Origin: Legionellales bacterium
GTDB taxonomy: Bacteria > Pseudomonadota > Gammaproteobacteria > Legionellales > Legionellaceae
Reading direction: 5' to 3'
Length of the DNA: 32,314 nt
NCBI GenBank assembly: GCA_026399195.1
Contig: JAPLRK010000072.1
Span: forward strand, 1 to 32,314
Translations under genes and position numbers: made by a program
The notes under the pieces: generated by a model
The model's input: the letters and a program-made list of their open reading frames with translations, nothing else
Databases searched by the model: none
What the model was told of the DNA's origin: nothing
In this document: positions 17,231 through 26,688 of the stretch, piece after piece
Numbering within the stretch: the first letter of the stretch is position 1
Layout of the letters: every line of letters begins with the position of its first letter

Positions 17231-18451
17231 TCACGCCCTCTTCTCTTTTGACACCACAGGACTCGTAGCGGACACAAATGGGTTATCCTCAGGCTTTGTC
17301 AATTTGAAACATCCTGGGATGGCGAGATATCCGACCTGGAGTGCATTCAAAGAGAGCGCCAATCGAAAGAACACTGATGACCAGACCATATCACGCGGCA
17401 GGATCATGCGTGCTTCATGGATAGCACTTGCGCTTTCAGATCTAAACGAAGATGCTGGTAGTTTCTGTTCAAAATAATCAGACGACTTGGCTTTGAGCGT
17501 GGTGTGAAGCGTCATGACGACCTCCGCCAACGCGATCTGATCTTCTTTTCGCAAATCACAGGCCTTCTCGGCGATCGCATCCAATTGCGCCATAAAATGG
17601 GTTTGAAGAACCACCGAAACGTTAGGTTTTCTATCTCGCTTCGCAGGGGACTCACGAAGCATGGCCTCTGTCGTCAAAGGAGATCGCACGGTCAGCCCTT
17701 CAGGTGACACGCGGCTGACTGATTCGATACACCTTCTAAAACAAGCATCAGTAAATTCATGAGGATGCTCTCGATCCAGGGCAATATTTGCCATCTGCTT
17801 CACGGTGTTTGCATAATTCACATCGATACAACCCGAGCCGTTAATAGATATCATGGGCGTCACGGGGCCGCCTGAATAAAGATGCGTCTGTAGTTTGACG
17901 TTCTTTGGAATCAACTCATGATGCGTGCTGAAAAAGTCCTTTAATGCGTCAAGGATGTCAATTCTGTCATCAAAAAAATCAAAGTCAATGTCATCGCTTG
18001 GATGATCCATCGCTTGTTTGTGCATTTGCGCATAAAGGATAGTCACTTTGGTGATATCGAAAACCCATTTTGCATGTTCAGAATAAGGGATAGTCCTTTC
18101 TGTGGCATTTTTAAACGATGTGCCAGGAGGTAAATTGCCATAAATATCCGCCAGGATAAAACCATCCATACTGACTGTTTGTCCTTTCTTCACTTTGAGG
18201 TAATTAGTGATAAGCCCCAGAGCCAGAAAACATGAGCCTCTAAAGTCAAAACCATTGTCGTCATGAAGTTTAGATTGTCTCCCTGAGCCAACCATCGTCA
18301 CAATAGCATCATAAGCTGCGTTGCCAGAAATGATTCCTGCCAAAAAAACCATATTTTGTCGCACCACATCTTTGTTAACACCCTTCGCTTGTATATATCT
18401 CATGTGAAATAAACAACCATCAAAATCAACAGAAAGTACACGTCTTTTCAT
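17231..18451 (-). CDS. HAD-like hydrolase, effector candidate
   Basis: 406 residues. The N-terminus reads VLSVDFDGCLFH, a HAD motif I with DxD at residues 9 and 11. A motif II-like Ser follows in AIVTMVGSGRQS (about residue 56), and a motif IV-like acidic pair in DIDFDFFDDRIDIL (residues 161-162). The spacing suits a HAD phosphatase with a helical cap; the C-terminal 170 residues are helical and not recognised. A moderately hydrophobic stretch (FRLALSLNALQVGYLAI) occurs near 365-385. HAD-like phosphatases occur among Dot/Icm effectors, but secretion here is only inferred from context. Start ATG at 18449-18451; the Shine-Dalgarno is weak (AGGAT about 12 nt upstream). It follows dsbD by 62 bp with a TACAAT box at 18486-18491, so it may have its own promoter. 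Confidence 0.78.
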   Translation of the reverse strand: MKRRVLSVDFDGCLFHMRYIQAKGVNKDVVRQNMVFLAGIISGNAAYDAIVTMVGSGRQSKLHDDNGFDFRGSCFLALGLITNYLKVKKGQTVSMDGFILADIYGNLPPGTSFKNATERTIPYSEHAKWVFDITKVTILYAQMHKQAMDHPSDDIDFDFFDDRIDILDALKDFFSTHHELIPKNVKLQTHLYSGGPVTPMISINGSGCIDVNYANTVKQMANIALDREHPHEFTDACFRRCIESVSRVSPEGLTVRSPLTTEAMLRESPAKRDRKPNVSVVLQTHFMAQLDAIAEKACDLRKEDQIALAEVVMTLHTTLKAKSSDYFEQKLPASSFRSESASAIHEARMILPRDMVWSSVFFRLALSLNALQVGYLAIPGCFKLTKPEDNPFVSATSPVVSKEKRA

Positions 18452-18513
18452 AACCCATTGATCCTATTGTTTTTTAATAGGCGTCATTGTATAGGAATAT
18501 TATTAAGGGAACC

Positions 18514-20289
18514 TTAGGCGCTGGACTTTAAAATTTGATTCAAATACAAATAGAACGAATGCGCCGATGCCTCACCAACCCATCGTAGTTGTGGAAGTTC
18601 TTGCCCTTTTGTATCAAAAAAAAGAAAGGTGGGTGGGGCGACAACATGATAAAGATGGAGCAGTGCTTGGGTGTTGGCATCATTTGCCGTGAGATCCACT
18701 TTGATAACGATGAAATTGTCTAAGACTGAGCGCACCTGCTTGTCTTGTAACGTGGTTTTAGCCATGACGTTACAAGCCGCACACCAATCCGCATAAAAAT
18801 CAAGCATCACCGGCCTACCACTGGCCTCAGCCAATGCCTGCTGAACTTCTGCAACTGTTTTTACGACGTGTTCTGGCGCGCTATTGGCCATGGTCCCTGC
18901 GAGCTCTGGGGGTGCTAAGGGTTGCACGGGATTACTGTTTCCCTTGCTCGCTCCCACAAGAATCAGAAGTCCATAAACTAGGAGCATAAGTCCCAACCCT
19001 TGAGACCATTTTTCAGCAGGTGAGTTGGACTTTGTCAAAGCCCCCATGAAAAGGCCTGAAAAAATCAACAAGCTTGCCCATAACCCCATGATGAGCACAA
19101 CAGGCAACAAACGTCCCATCAAATAAATAGCGACGCCTAGGAGCATCACCCCAAAAAATGACTTGACCGTGTTCATCCAATGACCCGCTTTTGGCAATAA
19201 TTTTCCAGCTGAGGTCCCAATCATCAACAAAGGGGTCCCCATCCCAAGACTTAGAAAAAACAAAGACAAACTGCCTAAGGTCACATTGCCACTTTGAGCA
19301 ATATAACCCAAAGCGCCTATCAAAGGAGCGGTCACACAAGGGGATAAGATGAGTGTAGACAAACACCCCATGAGCGCCGTCCCCAAGTAATGACCTCCAC
19401 TATGACTACGAGTGACACTGGCTAATTTGGCTTGCCAAGAGATTGGCATTCGCAGCTCGTACCATCCAAACATGGAAAGAGCCAACAAAACAAAGATGAG
19501 ACTAAAGAGGCTGATGGTCCAGGGCGATTGCATGGCTATCTGCAAATTATTGCCTAAAAGAGCCACGATAGCGCCGACAAAAGCATAAGTGATAGACATG
19601 CTGAGCACATAACTTAAAGAAAGGAAAAAGGCCTTGCGGGTGGACAAATCCTTGCCATGCCCCACAATGATACCCGATAGAACCGGCACCATGGGCAATA
19701 TGCACGGGGTAAACGACAGCAACAAACCAAAACCAAAAAAGCTCAGCATGATGAGCCCCCAGTTGTTGGATGAAAAAAGGGCTGCAAGTTTATCGCTTTC
19801 TGAGAGGGGTAAGGTAGCGTCAGGAGTTACGTCATTGGCCTCTAAATTGACCTGACTTAACTCTAAATTTTTATCAATCGCTAACTTTAAACTGATGCTT
19901 TGAGGGGGATAACAAAATCCATCATCAGAACACCCCTGATAATGCACAGAAGCCAAAGCCTCGCCCGGGGAAACGCCTAGTATCGGGATAGGTAATACAA
20001 GTTGATTTCGGTAGATGAGATAACTTTTGCCCAGAGCATCGGTTCGTTTGATGGCATGCGGAAAGGGAATCGTCCCAAAATGAAAATTAGGATTTGATGG
20101 TTCTGTGAGATTTGTTTTGTCTTGATACAGAAAAAATCCTTTTTTGATTTGCCAATCCAAAGCGAAGGTATTAGGGTCTAGAACACTTGCTGACAAGACA
20201 AAGACTTCTTCAGCAGGTGGAGGATTGGCAAAGCCGAGCGGAGAAGTCATGAATAATAACATCACAAGCACGTAGGTGCACCACTTCAT
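18514..20289 (-). CDS. dsbD: Thiol:disulfide interchange protein DsbD
   Basis: Inner-membrane protein that moves electrons from cytoplasmic thioredoxin to periplasmic thiol pathways. From the ATG at 20289: a signal peptide (MKWCTYVLVMLLFMTSPLGFA), a periplasmic alpha domain with the Cys pair in YQGCSDDGFCYPP, a membrane domain with the redox Cys in SFTPCILPMVP and LSPCVTAPLIG, and a C-terminal thioredoxin domain with FYADWCAACN (CxxC). About 591 residues, normal for DsbD. The frame is open 45 codons further up to 20424, but that part is translated repeat sequence. A palindromic repeat ends exactly at the ATG, so no normal Shine-Dalgarno is present. An alternative ATG eight codons upstream (giving MRGFLASYLMKW) lies inside the repeat. 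A promoter is predicted at 20569-20597. Confidence 0.95.
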   Translation of the reverse strand: MKWCTYVLVMLLFMTSPLGFANPPPAEEVFVLSASVLDPNTFALDWQIKKGFFLYQDKTNLTEPSNPNFHFGTIPFPHAIKRTDALGKSYLIYRNQLVLPIPILGVSPGEALASVHYQGCSDDGFCYPPQSISLKLAIDKNLELSQVNLEANDVTPDATLPLSESDKLAALFSSNNWGLIMLSFFGFGLLLSFTPCILPMVPVLSGIIVGHGKDLSTRKAFFLSLSYVLSMSITYAFVGAIVALLGNNLQIAMQSPWTISLFSLIFVLLALSMFGWYELRMPISWQAKLASVTRSHSGGHYLGTALMGCLSTLILSPCVTAPLIGALGYIAQSGNVTLGSLSLFFLSLGMGTPLLMIGTSAGKLLPKAGHWMNTVKSFFGVMLLGVAIYLMGRLLPVVLIMGLWASLLIFSGLFMGALTKSNSPAEKWSQGLGLMLLVYGLLILVGASKGNSNPVQPLAPPELAGTMANSAPEHVVKTVAEVQQALAEASGRPVMLDFYADWCAACNVMAKTTLQDKQVRSVLDNFIVIKVDLTANDANTQALLHLYHVVAPPTFLFFDTKGQELPQLRWVGEASAHSFYLYLNQILKSSA

Positions 20290-20382
20290 CAAATAACTTG
20301 CAAGAAATCCCCTCATCCGCCCTGCGGGCACCTTTTCCCCATGTCTGGGGAGAAGGGAATAAGGAAGGAAGTTATTTGGAAG
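20266..20382 (-). repeat. Direct repeat copy 1 (dsbD start plus palindromic element)
   Basis: 117-bp segment repeated at +181 bp (20447-20563) with about four differences. It contains the first eight dsbD codons (20266-20289) and an 89-bp palindromic element at 20290-20378 with 10-bp terminal repeats CAAATAACTT and AAGTTATTTG. Inside are CCGCCCTGCGGGC and a second hairpin (CTTTTCCCC with GGGGAGAAGG), resembling the REP-like hairpin repeats found in many bacterial genomes. Confidence 0.85.
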
Positions 20383-20446
20383 AACGAATAAACCGAATTT
20401 TTGTATCGTTGAATGATCCGACATATTTCTCTATCCAAAGCATCTT

Positions 20447-20563
20447 AAGCACGTAGGTGCACCACTTCATCAAATAACTTGCAAGAAAGCCCCTCATCCG
20501 CCCTGCGGGCACCTTCTTCCCATGTCTGGGGAGAAGGGAATAAGGAAGGAAGTTATTTAGAAG
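20447..20563 (-). repeat. Direct repeat copy 2, upstream of dsbD
   Basis: Nearly identical to 20266-20382. It carries a displaced copy of the dsbD start (codons for MKWCTYVL), which then runs out of homology into an unrelated frame that stops after some 25 codons. This places a decoy dsbD translation start between the predicted promoter and the real gene. Confidence 0.85.
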
Positions 20564-20568
20564 TCCCT

Positions 20569-20597
20569 ATTGTAAAGGATACTGCGCGCGGTCACAA
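20569..20597 (-). promoter_or_regulatory. Predicted sigma-70 promoter of dsbD
   Basis: Minus strand TTGTGA (20592-20597), 17-nt spacer, TACAAT (20569-20574). The spacer and -35 box overlap the inverted repeat at 20578-20612, which could be an operator. Confidence 0.55.
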
Positions 20598-20612
20598 TCC
20601 GCGCGCAGTATC
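20578..20612. promoter_or_regulatory. 14-bp perfect inverted repeat between dsbD and groES
   Basis: GATACTGCGCGCGG, 7-nt loop TCACAAT, CCGCGCGCAGTATC. It overlaps the predicted dsbD promoter and lies 35 nt before the groES sigma-32 promoter. It has no T tract on the minus strand and A-runs before T-runs on the plus strand, so an operator or RNA hairpin is as likely as a terminator. It is not a CIRCE element. Confidence 0.6.
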
Positions 20613-20646
20613 TGTACAAAAAAAAACATTTTTTTCTCAAGACCCC

Positions 20647-20674
20647 CTTGAAAGAAACATCAATGTCCCCATAT
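20647..20674 (+). promoter_or_regulatory. Sigma-32 heat-shock promoter of groESL
   Basis: CTTGAAA (20647-20653), 13-nt spacer, CCCCATAT (20667-20674), preceded by CCCC. A perfect match to the RpoH consensus. The expected leader to the groES ATG is about 90 nt. Confidence 0.9.
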
Positions 20675-20721
20675 GACTGACATCAGCGATTTTTGATTTT
20701 TCATCAGAGACCGCTAGTAAG

Positions 20722-20738
20722 TCAGAGTCTCACTCTGA
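20722..20738 (+). promoter_or_regulatory. Small hairpin in the groES leader
   Basis: TCAGAGT, CTC loop, ACTCTGA: a perfect 7-bp stem in the 5' untranslated region, about 35 nt before the groES ATG. It could affect mRNA stability or translation. Confidence 0.4.
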
Positions 20739-20772
20739 AATCAATCGAAAAACCAAGTAGGAGATAACGAGA

Positions 20773-21063
20773 ATGAAGATTCGTCCTTTGCACGACCGTG
20801 TTGTTGTTCGTCGTATGGAAGAAGAACGTACCACAGCAGGTGGTATTTTGATTCCTGACAGTGCCGCTGAAAAGCCCATGCGTGGTGAAGTCATGGCGAT
20901 TGGCGCTGGTAAAGTGCTCGATAACGGTGATCTACGCGCATTAGCTGTGAAAGTAGGTGACGTGGTGTTGTTTGGCAAATATTCAGGCACTGAAATTAAA
21001 ATCAATGCTCAAGAATTGGTTGTGATGCGTGAAGATGACATCATGGCTGTTATTGAGAAGTAA
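20773..21063 (+). CDS. groES: Co-chaperonin GroES (Hsp10)
   Basis: Heptameric lid of the GroEL chamber. 96 residues, the normal length. Sequence landmarks: [18 protein letters not shown] at the N-terminus, the mobile-loop region [30 protein letters not shown], and [16 protein letters not shown] near the C-terminus. The ATG is preceded by AGGAG at suitable spacing. It is the first gene of the groESL operon, 26 bp before groEL, driven by the sigma-32 promoter at 20647-20674. Confidence 0.99.
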   Translation: MKIRPLHDRVVVRRMEEERTTAGGILIPDSAAEKPMRGEVMAIGAGKVLDNGDLRALAVKVGDVVLFGKYSGTEIKINAQELVVMREDDIMAVIEK

Positions 21064-21077
21064 TGATCTATCAATAG

Positions 21078-22757
<1,680 letters not shown>

Positions 22758-22775
22758 CCCCGATACTGTTTCATA

Positions 22776-22803
22776 AAAACCCGCCTTTTGGCGGGTTTTT
22801 TTT
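22776..22803 (+). terminator. Intrinsic terminator of groESL
   Basis: AAAACCCGCC, TTTT loop, GGCGGGTTTT, followed by more T's: a classic rho-independent terminator 18 nt after the groEL stop. Confidence 0.95.
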
Positions 22804-22882
22804 ATTTCAAAAAAGATGACTTTTGTTTGTGTTTTTGGTACACTTTTCAATCATTATTATCTGCCCTAGTGTTGTGATTTTC

Positions 22883-25800
22883 ATGCCAAAAAAACCTACC
22901 CCAGACTCATCAAACCCCATTGAGCGTCTCGTCTCTGAGATCAAATCCCTACTACTTCATCCGCCACGAGATAGAAAGGCCAGAGTTGAATTGCCGGAGC
23001 GCTTGAAATACCTCATGAACAGCCTAATCCATGCCTTAAGTATTATGGCGGATCGGGGAGAAACGTTTCAAGGAAGCCTTGACAAAGCCTTTTTCAAAGC
23101 CCTTTTAACGCATGACGAGATCATCAATCGATCCGTTTGCATCTTACATCTCATGGTCCATCTTAGACCAGAATCCCAAATGGAACTGCTAGAACTCGGC
23201 GTGATGCCGTATCTTTCCAAGCTCATCATTTCCAAATCCCATGAGCCACTCAGATCAGAGGCCATCACCCTTTTTATAACCATTGCCAACCATCCTCAGA
23301 GCAAGCTGAAAATCATTGAATTGGGTGGCATGCCCATATTGCTCTTACTGGCACAAGATCCTGATCGGCTAAAACGAATGGCAACGCTTCACATGCTGCA
23401 TCATTTTTCATCCGATTCTCTGGCAGGGACATTAAACATCATCCGCGCCAACGGAGTTCAACAACTCCTGGCATTCATCGAACATCACGATGCACCCGCA
23501 GATCTGTTGATCCTCAAAATCATCGAAACATGTCATCTTCAAGAAGAAGCTATTGCCATGTTTGGCCTGCCAGAAATAAACACGTTGCTCAATTGCTTGA
23601 ATGGCTCAATATTGGAAATAGAAGCTGAAGCATCCGTCATCCTCTCCAATCTTATTGCCTTTGATCCTCTGCTCGAGCTGATTGTAAATCATCATGGGAT
23701 CTCAAGTTTTGTAAAACGATTAGACGCCCATTCCACATTACTTCAAAAAGGGGTTACCGCCTCACTGTTCCACTTGGCCATTCATAATGACTCATGCCGA
23801 CAGTCCATCACCGAAGCGGGTGCCATTCCCATGCTTTCTGATCTGCTACTGAATACTGACATTCGTCTATATGCCCTTAAAACGATCGGGGCTCTCTCCG
23901 CTCACCCGGCAAGCGCTTTGGAGATGAATGTATCAAGGACACTTTTACCAAGACTCTTTTTATTGTTGGAATCGGATGACAAAGAAATGGCTGTCGAAAT
24001 TTTGAACACGGTCTTGCAGATCATTGATAATGACGCACCGCTGCTCTGCAATCAACACACCATTCCCCTACTACTACGATTAATGGCACCTGAAAACGCT
24101 ATGATCATCAGGCAAAGAGCTACCCTGGTTTTGCTCCATTTCAGAACAGAATTTTTTCATCAGACTTTTTTGAGCTCAGGTGGCCTTCAAATTTTGATAA
24201 GTATCATCAGCTCAGAACCAAATGTGGCATTAAAATCCCAAGCGCTTCTAAAATGTATCGACTTCATTTATGAGAATCAAAAGAAAACAAAAGAACTAGC
24301 AGAAAACCTAGTGGAACTCGGGCTCGTAGAACACCTGATGAATTTATTAGCCCCTCCCATTGGCCCGCTTATCTATCATGTAAGCACCACCTTGATTTAC
24401 TTATTGTTTCATATTCCGTCCTTATCGACAGAGTTTAACGCGGATCAACTGAAAACATTTCTGACCCTTCTAAGCCACAAAAATCCCAAGTCACAGCACC
24501 GGACAGCTGAGGTCTTACTCAATATTTCAAACACGGTGACCAATGCCAGAGCATTAGCATTAGCCGGTGGCATTCCATTTTTAATCAAAGCTCTGATGCA
24601 GCCAGAACAACAAAACCGAGCAGCTCTCGCTCTGATTAACATCGCAGCCCTTGACTCATCCGACATGACCTTTGATTCGAAAAACCAGTTTCAACCCTTC
24701 ATCCAACACTTACAAACCAGTGAATCAAAACAAAAAAAACGTGTTACCCATGCCTTGGCCAATTTGGCAGCTTCCCCTAAATACGCCACTTTCCTCTATG
24801 AATTAGGGGCACATATCAAGCTGGTGACTCTGTTAAAAAATACATCTTGTGCCCCTTTTGCGCGTAGAGCCCTCGATCACATGTCACGTATTTCTCTTCA
24901 GATGGATAGGAACATTGCGATTTATGAATATGCTTTGAATGAGACCATTCACGGTGCCCTTCCCATCATGACGCAACCGATACCAGAACCAACTGCCCCC
25001 TCTCCCACGACCATCAAGAAAAGAACCAAATCCGAAAAGAAAGCCAAAAGCCATGCCTTGAAAATCGGTGAGTTACAGTCAGAAATTCAAGACATTTTAC
25101 GAGCACTCACCAAACCCATAGATCCTTTTCCTTATGAGGAGGCCTCGTGTCCTCGTAAGACCATGATTCAACTTCAAAGCGTTCGAGAGGCCTTAAAACA
25201 GGAACTTCAGGAGTTTCGAAGTCAAGAACGCATCCGGGTAGAAGATGCATCCAAAAGGGCTGAGGTACTCATCGAACAATTGTACAATGGCCGACCGACG
25301 GCTCAAGTAACAGCTGCTCAAATGCTGATGGTTCTGGCGAAAGATGTCCGCCTAAAAGAGGGGATTTCCAAAAAAATAGATGAAGAACAATGTCAACCAT
25401 TAGCCCATTACGCCCATGAAGAACTTAAGTCGGAAATGAGCTCTTTATTTGAATTCCTATTTCATCGCCGGTTGGAAGGGGTTACCGACTTTCCCATGAA
25501 ACCTACCCTATCAAAATTGACTATAGATGAATCAAGCCCACAACTCAAAATCATCCTAGACATACACCGTTGCCTATCCCATTCAGAAAAACCCCTATTC
25601 GATACCATCACCCCTTGTATCGTCGGCAGTCAAGTCCGTCGTTTGCAAAAGAGACTCCCATTTGACCCCACTTGTGATTGGGATTTCGAGTTTTTCTGCA
25701 CGTCCATACAACACATCAATCCAGTCCACATCAAAGAACATCTGCTCGCGCACATATTGCCTCCCAGAACAAAAATCACCTATTGGAACAGCGCCCCTTC

Positions 25801-26404
25801 CTTTCATGAGTTCGGTTTCCAAATGTTAAACGAAATCGATCTCAAATTTTCAATCTATGCAGAACATTCTCCAAAAGTTCAAGACTACATTCAGCATTCT
25901 CAAATCAATCGTCGGTTGATCAATCGAGCATCTATTTATGATTTAAACAACCAAATGCTCTTTGCTTATGACCAAAGATGGCGTGGGTTTACCAATAAAT
26001 ATCGAATGCCCACACCCGAAGATTATGGCTATGCGTTGTATGATCTCGCCATCGAAAAAATGCATGCCGAAAAGGGCGATGCCTTGCAACCCCTGTTGAA
26101 CGAACCCCACTTCAGAGTGATGCTGACGACCTTTTTCCAAAAAACCATCGAGGATCGTGAGTTAGCTCACCAAGAGACAGCCAAAGACTATGCCATCAAA
26201 CGACTCAGAAACAAACTACGGAAGGCTCCGGAAGCGGCAGAAGGACCAACAGAAAAGGCGCAAAGCCTCATACGAGTCGTGTTACTGGATTTTGGAATAA
26301 ACCAACCTGTTCACCTTTTCAGAAGAACAACACACCCCTTTTTCCGACCAGAAGTAAGGGCTCACAAAGCAGAGTTCACAACCTTCGCGCCATTGCCGAG
26401 TTAG
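22883..26404 (+). CDS. ARM/HEAT-repeat protein with C-terminal nucleotidyltransferase-like domain
   Basis: About 1173 residues from the ATG at 22883; the frame is open 20 codons further up to a TTG, but that extension looks non-coding. Residues about 60-690 consist of armadillo-like helical repeats of roughly 42 residues (for example ELGGMPILLLLAQ, EAGAIPMLSDLLLN, ALAGGIPFLIKALMQ), a eukaryote-like interaction scaffold. A Lys-rich linker (about 705-735) and helices follow. The C-terminal part has CIVGSQVRRLQKRLPF then CDWDFEFF (residues 913-937), matching the hG[GS]...DhD core of poly(A) polymerase/CCA-adding nucleotidyltransferases, EIDLKF (Asp986) as a possible third carboxylate, and NRRLINRASIYDL (1009-1020), like the RRDFTINALAYD motif of that family. 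The domain call is by eye. It follows the groESL terminator, has a weak ribosome-binding site and no strong promoter. Candidate effector that modifies a host RNA or protein; unproven. Confidence 0.82.
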   Translation: MPKKPTPDSSNPIERLVSEIKSLLLHPPRDRKARVELPERLKYLMNSLIHALSIMADRGETFQGSLDKAFFKALLTHDEIINRSVCILHLMVHLRPESQMELLELGVMPYLSKLIISKSHEPLRSEAITLFITIANHPQSKLKIIELGGMPILLLLAQDPDRLKRMATLHMLHHFSSDSLAGTLNIIRANGVQQLLAFIEHHDAPADLLILKIIETCHLQEEAIAMFGLPEINTLLNCLNGSILEIEAEASVILSNLIAFDPLLELIVNHHGISSFVKRLDAHSTLLQKGVTASLFHLAIHNDSCRQSITEAGAIPMLSDLLLNTDIRLYALKTIGALSAHPASALEMNVSRTLLPRLFLLLESDDKEMAVEILNTVLQIIDNDAPLLCNQHTIPLLLRLMAPENAMIIRQRATLVLLHFRTEFFHQTFLSSGGLQILISIISSEPNVALKSQALLKCIDFIYENQKKTKELAENLVELGLVEHLMNLLAPPIGPLIYHVSTTLIYLLFHIPSLSTEFNADQLKTFLTLLSHKNPKSQHRTAEVLLNISNTVTNARALALAGGIPFLIKALMQPEQQNRAALALINIAALDSSDMTFDSKNQFQPFIQHLQTSESKQKKRVTHALANLAASPKYATFLYELGAHIKLVTLLKNTSCAPFARRALDHMSRISLQMDRNIAIYEYALNETIHGALPIMTQPIPEPTAPSPTTIKKRTKSEKKAKSHALKIGELQSEIQDILRALTKPIDPFPYEEASCPRKTMIQLQSVREALKQELQEFRSQERIRVEDASKRAEVLIEQLYNGRPTAQVTAAQMLMVLAKDVRLKEGISKKIDEEQCQPLAHYAHEELKSEMSSLFEFLFHRRLEGVTDFPMKPTLSKLTIDESSPQLKIILDIHRCLSHSEKPLFDTITPCIVGSQVRRLQKRLPFDPTCDWDFEFFCTSIQHINPVHIKEHLLAHILPPRTKITYWNSAPSFHEFGFQMLNEIDLKFSIYAEHSPKVQDYIQHSQINRRLINRASIYDLNNQMLFAYDQRWRGFTNKYRMPTPEDYGYALYDLAIEKMHAEKGDALQPLLNEPHFRVMLTTFFQKTIEDRELAHQETAKDYAIKRLRNKLRKAPEAAEGPTEKAQSLIRVVLLDFGINQPVHLFRRTTHPFFRPEVRAHKAEFTTFAPLPS

Positions 26405-26407
26405 GCC

Positions 26408-26674
26408 CTAGTGCAAGGTATTTTCCTGGATCATACAACGACTGATGACTTGACGAGTGACAAAATCGCCTTGGCTCGCACCATACAACGCATTGAATTG
26501 CTGAGCCATCACAAGAACCCAATGAGACAGACGGAAACTCATGCGCTTCTCTTTAGGAATCATCACCAATTCAAACAAGCCTAAAGATTCCCCATAGTGA
26601 TCTCCAGAAAACTCATCCATGATCAAGCGTGCGAGAAACATATCTTTATCTTTGGTAGGCCAATTATTATCCAC
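26408..26674 (-). CDS. Small conserved-looking hypothetical protein, end of the perM operon
   Basis: 88 residues from a GTG at 26672-26674, supported by GGGGGA about 5 nt upstream, 14 bp after perM. Soluble, mixed helix/strand by eye, with LIMDEFSGDHYGESLGLFELVMIPKEKRMSFRLSHWVLVMAQQFNALYG in its centre. No family recognised. Tight spacing to perM argues it is a real, cotranscribed gene. It converges with the ARM-repeat gene with only 3 bp between the two stop codons and no terminator hairpin. Confidence 0.65.
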   Translation of the reverse strand: MDNNWPTKDKDMFLARLIMDEFSGDHYGESLGLFELVMIPKEKRMSFRLSHWVLVMAQQFNALYGASQGDFVTRQVISRCMIQENTLH

Positions 26675-26688
26675 AGAATCCCCCGATC

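Noticed and set aside
20290..20424. 45-residue N-terminal extension of DsbD
   Set aside because: It is translated palindromic repeat sequence that precedes a good signal peptide at the ATG 20289.
20578..20738. CIRCE (HrcA) operator upstream of groES
   Set aside because: Neither inverted repeat here matches TTAGCACTC-N9-GAGTGCTAA; the promoter is clearly of the sigma-32 type.
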